From Amia ocellicauda (Eukaryota; Chordata; Actinopteri; Amiiformes; Amiidae), in NCBI RefSeq assembly GCF_036373705.1, contig NC_089855.1, positions 31,522,719 through 31,586,718 of the forward strand: 64,000 nucleotides of DNA. The letters run 5' to 3'. Numbering within the stretch: the first letter of the stretch is position 1; every line of letters starts with the position of its first letter. The notes beneath the pieces were generated by a model. The model was given only the letters and a program-made list of their open reading frames with translations, was not told the origin of the DNA and searched no databases. Shown here one piece after another: positions 59,632 through 64,000 of this stretch. Made by a program: the position numbers and the translations under genes.

Positions 59632-61962
59632 TGTATGTGTATAGTGCTGTACAATTGTACTACTGTTCCCTATAAAGAAAGAATGGAAGAATATTAAAAT
59701 GAAACCTCACAATTTATACAAAATTAAGCAACATTGCAGTCTACAGAGTCCTACACTCTACAATTGCACCTTTTTGTTAAACTTTGAATTGTTGTTGTCT
59801 TTATTATTGTAGTTGTTCTAAAATAAACTGCATACTAGTTTTCCTCTGTACTAAAAAGTGTGAACACATATTTTTAGCCAGGTGTGCTCAAACTATATAT
59901 CATACACAACATATGTCGGAGATCCAGACCATATTGAAACCAAATGTATTTTCTGTGTTTCAATCCTGTCTGGTTTTATTTGAATTCTACATTCTTTTTG
60001 TAAATTTCTCCGTTCATATTGATTTTGGTGTGTCAGTAATATATTATTATTATTATTACATCACTGGATTATACTTACTGCACTGATGTTGCTTGTTAGT
60101 AAAAACCTGTTCACAGAAACACTTCTGTCATTCCATACCACACTACCTCTCCATGTTGAACACATTAAGACCCAGTCTCTTGTCTAGCATCTGCACAGTA
60201 TCTAAAACAACTCACTTTTATATGTCTGCCGAAGTCATTCCTTGAGCACATCTGTTATCCAGTCTGAGTAATTTTTTTATTTCTGGATGGAGATTTTTTG
60301 TAGCAAAAGTGCTTACATATATTCTATATTAAATATATATTCTCTGCAAAAAATACTAAAATAAGATGTACAAGATTGTAAAAATACAACAACAAAACAT
60401 GTACAGAGTAATTGTTATAGAGTGTATGGTTGTCATAACTGTAGTGTTGGAAAATAACCCTAATTAATGACTAGGTTAAATCAGTCTAGACAAACTTCTT
60501 ATATTGTTGGTTGTAAGAATACCCAGTGTTAAGATTATTCCAGTCGTCTATGGCTTTGCTGGTGGGCATGTATTGGTAGTAGAATAAGAAGCTCATATGC
60601 ATATATACTGACGCATTTCTGCAGGTGTGTGTTCAAAAGGGAAAGAGAACAGTCAACAATTCTGAAAACACCTACTTAATGACAGACTGTTAAAACCACA
60701 GATTCAAATTCTATCATCTAAACAAGCACTACCATATTTGTGGTTTTGACTAATTGCATTGTGTGAACCGTTAATAGTTGTTGATGCATTTTAATGTAAT
60801 CCGAGATAACACCTACTGCACTTCAAAGTCCATCCACATATTTTCTAACTCGCCTGTACTATAAGGGAGGCATATTGTGAATCTTATGGGTGGTATACAT
60901 TTGCTTATTAGAACTGAACACCGTATTTATAACATTCAAGTCCCTGCAAATTGTCTGTGCCAGAGTTTGAAAAAACACGCAGATGCCACATTAGATTCCC
61001 CTGGCACTGCCTGTTACAGATTCTTTACAATGACAATATGAAGAAAATATTCTGTAAAAAAAGGCCAAATAAATCAGAACGCTTAACTTAATTGCAGATT
61101 AAAAACATGTAACACTTGAATTTGCCTGTAAAAATCTATTGATTAATTTTGTTCAGACTAATATGTAGCCTACATGCAAACAATGAGTTGCTTGTTCTTT
61201 CAATCTAAATCCAAAGAAGTACAGCTATATTATCCTTTTCAAATATTATAGGGTGTGATTTAATTTGGCATGTTAATAATGCCTGAACCTCAGTATTGGT
61301 ATCCAAGGTATTAGTGCAGCATGAAACGGACTTATTGTTTAAGGAAATAACACCTTATGGCACTTAGTAACACTAAGACTCTTCAAGAAAATAAACAACA
61401 CATGATTGAGGATAAAATAAATAAATAAAAAACACTTGACCGTGTGATGAAGGCAGCTTTCCCTTGGCCATTACCGTAAGTTGCTGTGGTTTTAACTGTA
61501 ACAGTCATAAACTCTCCTGTAAAAAGCACTTGAAGCATTAATTTTAGGGCTTTGGCTGTGTGTTAGGTCTTTCAACTAGTAGCAGTTAAAACATTTGAAA
61601 CTGGCTTGTTTGCTCAGACCTACAAAAATGATCTGCAGCCAGACCGATATAGTAGCTAACCACAAGCATTTTTATTACCTGTGTCATACTGATTTGTAAT
61701 TGTATTGTTATTATTAAAACTTCTAAAGGACTGTTTACAGTTTCTGTTTATGAACCCCCCGGCTCCTTCCCGCAATCCGTTAGATTTTTTCCATATTCAT
61801 TTATTTTTCTGGCTGCTCAGCTAATTAATTGCAAAGCCTACACGATTTAACCCTTACATGATGCTGTATAAATATAATGACTTGCAGCATGGGAATTGAA
61901 TAAAGTCATCATGTTTGGAAGATTCCAGCTAATGATACTCTGAGCAGGTTAGGGGTTGCCTA
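55978..61962. other. Long stretch without recognised genes
   Basis: This is either a first intron of the gene suggested at 55.9 kb or intergenic DNA. The 57200-57860 part is less AT-rich, without long frames or a known repeat. A 160-codon frame at 58347-58829 has no domain I recognise and is probably chance. A TG microsatellite lies at about 59599-59628. A 55-bp block at 59384-59438 is inverted at 63574-63628. Confidence 0.4.
59384..59438 (+). repeat. 55-bp inverted repeat, left copy
   Basis: The reverse complement of this block occurs at 63574-63628 with two mismatches. On the + strand it reads KSENLLNYFPIPSGPSFL and then a stop, the same peptide (one change) as the - strand frame at 63.6 kb. 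Sequence on either side is unrelated. Confidence 0.8.
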
Positions 61963-63544
61963 CAATGAGGGAAAAAAGTATTTGATCCCCTGCTGATTTT
62001 GTACGTTTGCCCACTGACAAAGAAATGATCAGTCTATAATTTTAATGGTAGGTGTATTTTAACAGTGAGAGACAGAATAACAACAAAAAAATCCAGAAAA
62101 ATGCATTTCAAAAAAGTTATAAATTGATTTGCATGTTAATGAGGGAAATAAGTATTTGACCCCTTTGACTTAGTACTTGGTGGCAAAACCCTAGTTGGCA
62201 ATCATAGAGGTCAGACGTTTCTTGTAGTTGGCCACCAGGTTTGCACACATCTCAGGAGGAATTTTGTCCGACTCCTCTTTGCAGATCCTCTCCAAGTCAT
62301 TAAGGTTTCGAGGCTGACGTTTGGCAACTCGAACCTCCAGCTCCCTCCACAGATTTTCTATGGGATTAAGGTCTGGAGACTGGCTAGGCCACTCCAGGAC
62401 CTTAATGTGCTTCTTCTTGAGCCACTCCTTTGTTGCCTTGGCTGTGTTTTTTGGGTCATTGTCATGCTGGAATACCCATCCACAATCCATTTTCAATGCC
62501 CTGGCTGAGGGAAGGAGGTTCTCACCCAAGATTTGATGGTACATGGCCCCGTCCATCGTCCCTATGATGCGGTGCAGTTGTCCTGTCCCCTTAGCAGAAA
62601 AACACCCCCAAAGCATAATGTTTCCACCTCCATGTTTGACGGTGGGGATGGTGTTCTTTGGGTCATTCCTCCTCCTCCAAACACGGCGAGTTGAGTTGAT
62701 GCCAAAGAGCTCGATTTTGGTCTCATCTGACCACAACACTTTCACCCAGTTCTCCTCTGAATCATTCAGATGTTCATTGGCAAACTTCAGACGGGCCTGT
62801 ACATGTGCTTTCTTGAGCAGGGGGACCTTGCGTGCGCTGCAGGATTTCAGTCCTTCACGGCGTAGTGTGTTACCAATTGTTTTCTTGGTGACTATGGTCC
62901 CAGCTGCCTTGAGATCATTAACAAGGTCCTCCCGTGTAGTTCTGGGCTGATTCCTCACCGTTCTCATGATCATTGAAACTCCACGAGGTGAGATCTTGCA
63001 TGGAGCCCCAGACCAAGGGAGACTGACAGTTATTTTGTGTTTCTTCCATTTGCGAATAATCGCACCAACTGTTGTCACCTTCTCACCAAGCTGCTTGGCG
63101 ATGGTCTTGTAGCCCATTCCAGCCTTGTGTAGGTCTACAATCTTGTCCCTGACATCCTTGGACAGCTCTTTGGTCTTGGCCATGGTGGAGAGTTTGGAAT
63201 CTGATTGATTGATTGATTGATTGCTGTGGACAGGTGTCTTTTATACAGGTAACGAGCTGAGATTAGGAGCACTGCCTTTAAGAGAGTTACCGCTCGTTAC
63301 CTGTATAAAAGACACCTGGGAGCCAGAAATCTTGCTGATTGATAGGTGATCAAATACTTATTTCCCTCATTAACATGCAAATCAATTTATACATTTTTTG
63401 AAATGCGTTTTTCTGGATTTTTGTTGTTATTCTGTCTCTCACTGTTAAAATACACCTACCATTAAAATTATAGACTGATCATTTCTTTGTCAGTGGGCAA
63501 ACGTACAAAATCAGCAGGGGATCAAATACTTTTTTCCCTCACTG
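61963..63544 (-). mobile_element. Near-complete Tc1/mariner element, second copy
   Basis: A 1582-bp element of the same family as 48587-50106, in opposite orientation. Its ends (CAATGAGGGAAAAAAGTATT and its inverse) are flanked by TA (61961-61962 and 63545-63546). A short (ATTG)n run at about 63202-63221 follows the transposase start. The two copies are very similar, so both insertions are fairly recent. Confidence 0.95.
62191..63183 (-). pseudogene. Tc1 transposase truncated near its C-terminus
   Basis: A 330-aa open frame, nearly identical to the transposase at 48886. It keeps the first catalytic Asp (WSDETK), the second (HDNDPK) and the Glu (NPIENLW). Compared with the other copy, the codon after MIAN is TAG instead of AAG, removing the last seven residues (about KGFATKY). 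The catalytic core is complete, so activity is not excluded, but the truncation marks it as a mutated copy. Confidence 0.9.
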
Positions 63545-63546
63545 TA

Positions 63547-64000
63547 TGTCGATGTTGTATATTCTCTAGGTTTCAGAAACGAGGGTCCTGAAGGAATTGG
63601 AAGGTAATTCAACAGATTTTCACTTTTTCCATTTGCTTTTACCAGAAAAAGTGTGATTTTACTGGTTCTACAATTAATAACCAAAACCTCTCCCAGTTTA
63701 ATTACCTGGAAGGTGTGATAATCTTGATTTTTTGGAACAGGAAAAGGGTGAATCTGACCAACGACCGAGACATTCTGCAGAACAGAAAACTGTGTCTTGA
63801 GAGATTTGTCTTTCACAGCATCTGTCCAGGATTGAGATGACCGTGGAGCGACATTGCCCATGTGTATGTTCTGTGTTCGTGTTGTATGTGCTCCGTGAGC
63901 CACACAGTATCCCTCACTTCGGAAGGACGTTGCCACAGGAAATGGGGCACTGACAAATTTACAGAGGGCAGCTGTTTCAGGTGGTAATAAAATACCTCTG
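63547..64000 (-). CDS. Partial open reading frame of unknown gene, running off the window
   Basis: On the - strand the frame is open from the window edge to the Tc1 insertion, about 150 codons. It contains RSEGYCVAHGAHTTRTQNI, QIHPFPVPKNQDYHTFQVI, LGEVLVINCRTSKITLFLV and YLPIPSGPSFLKPREY. The spacing of a GE-VLVI block, a LPIP block and a PREY block recalls the CABIT domain of THEMIS/GAREM-type adaptors, but this is a weak pattern match. The Tc1 element sits exactly at its end; removing it gives TAG at the target TA. The real exon borders and strand of transcription are unknown. It may be a pseudogene or repeat-derived. Confidence 0.4.
63574..63628 (-). repeat. 55-bp inverted repeat, right copy
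   Basis: Reverse-complement partner of 59384-59438 (53 of 55 bases). It lies inside the - strand open frame and encodes its KSENLLNYLPIPSGPSFL segment. Confidence 0.8.

Noticed and set aside
1-64000. CRISPR arrays, operons, ribosome binding sites and bacterial terminators
   Set aside because: The window is clearly vertebrate nuclear DNA. The repeats present are microsatellites and transposons, and no direct-repeat/spacer pattern was seen.
1-64000. tRNA or rRNA genes
   Set aside because: No cloverleaf with intact A and B boxes and no rRNA-like conserved segment was noticed. A tRNAscan run would settle this.

Overview
This is a eukaryotic, vertebrate-type window, most likely from a ray-finned fish. 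It has split genes with GT-AG introns, AT-rich intergenic DNA, fish-type Tc1 elements, hAT miniature elements, and the SINE/L2 tail motifs common in fish genomes. The species cannot be named from the sequence.

The core is a tandem cluster of CD200 (OX-2)-like immunoglobulin-superfamily genes, all intact copies on the + strand. Four complete gene models were assembled exon by exon, with every splice phase agreeing: A (5898-9222, 299 aa, short tail, the canonical CD200 layout), B (12084-17471, 284 aa, almost no cytoplasmic tail), C (28121-35057, 414 aa) and D (44816-53529, 438 aa). C and D share nearly identical ectodomain exons but end in long cytoplasmic tails built from eight tiny phase-2 exons each. 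CD200 is normally a ligand with a short, non-signalling tail, so this tail architecture is the most unusual feature of the window. Wreckage of further copies lies between them: an orphan signal exon (18080), a V-less copy with a scrambled C2 exon (25432-27166), an inverted lone V exon (43226-43601) and a dead duplicated tail exon (35872). The leader-exon promoters of the C-type units share a block with an inverted CCAAT box, and two of them also carry IRF/ISRE-like repeats.

A second locus sits between B and C (19.2-23.8 kb). It is a small intact BEN-domain gene on the - strand (19268-20889), head to head with a decayed tnp2 (EnSpm/CACTA-type) transposase on the + strand. Between them lie a paired ETS/CRE-type promoter motif and a solo LTR with a perfect 5-bp target duplication. 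An Ig V-like exon of a different family lies on the - strand at 41063-41305.

Mobile DNA accounts for much of the rest: two near-full-length Tc1 elements (48587-50106 inside an intron of D, and 61963-63544), older Tc1 remnants, two solo LTRs, hAT elements with 8-bp duplications, 80-bp palindromic miniature elements, SINE/L2 tails and many microsatellites. From 54 kb on there is no confidently recognised gene, only a plausible promoter with first exon at 55.85 kb and an open reading frame running off the right edge on the - strand.
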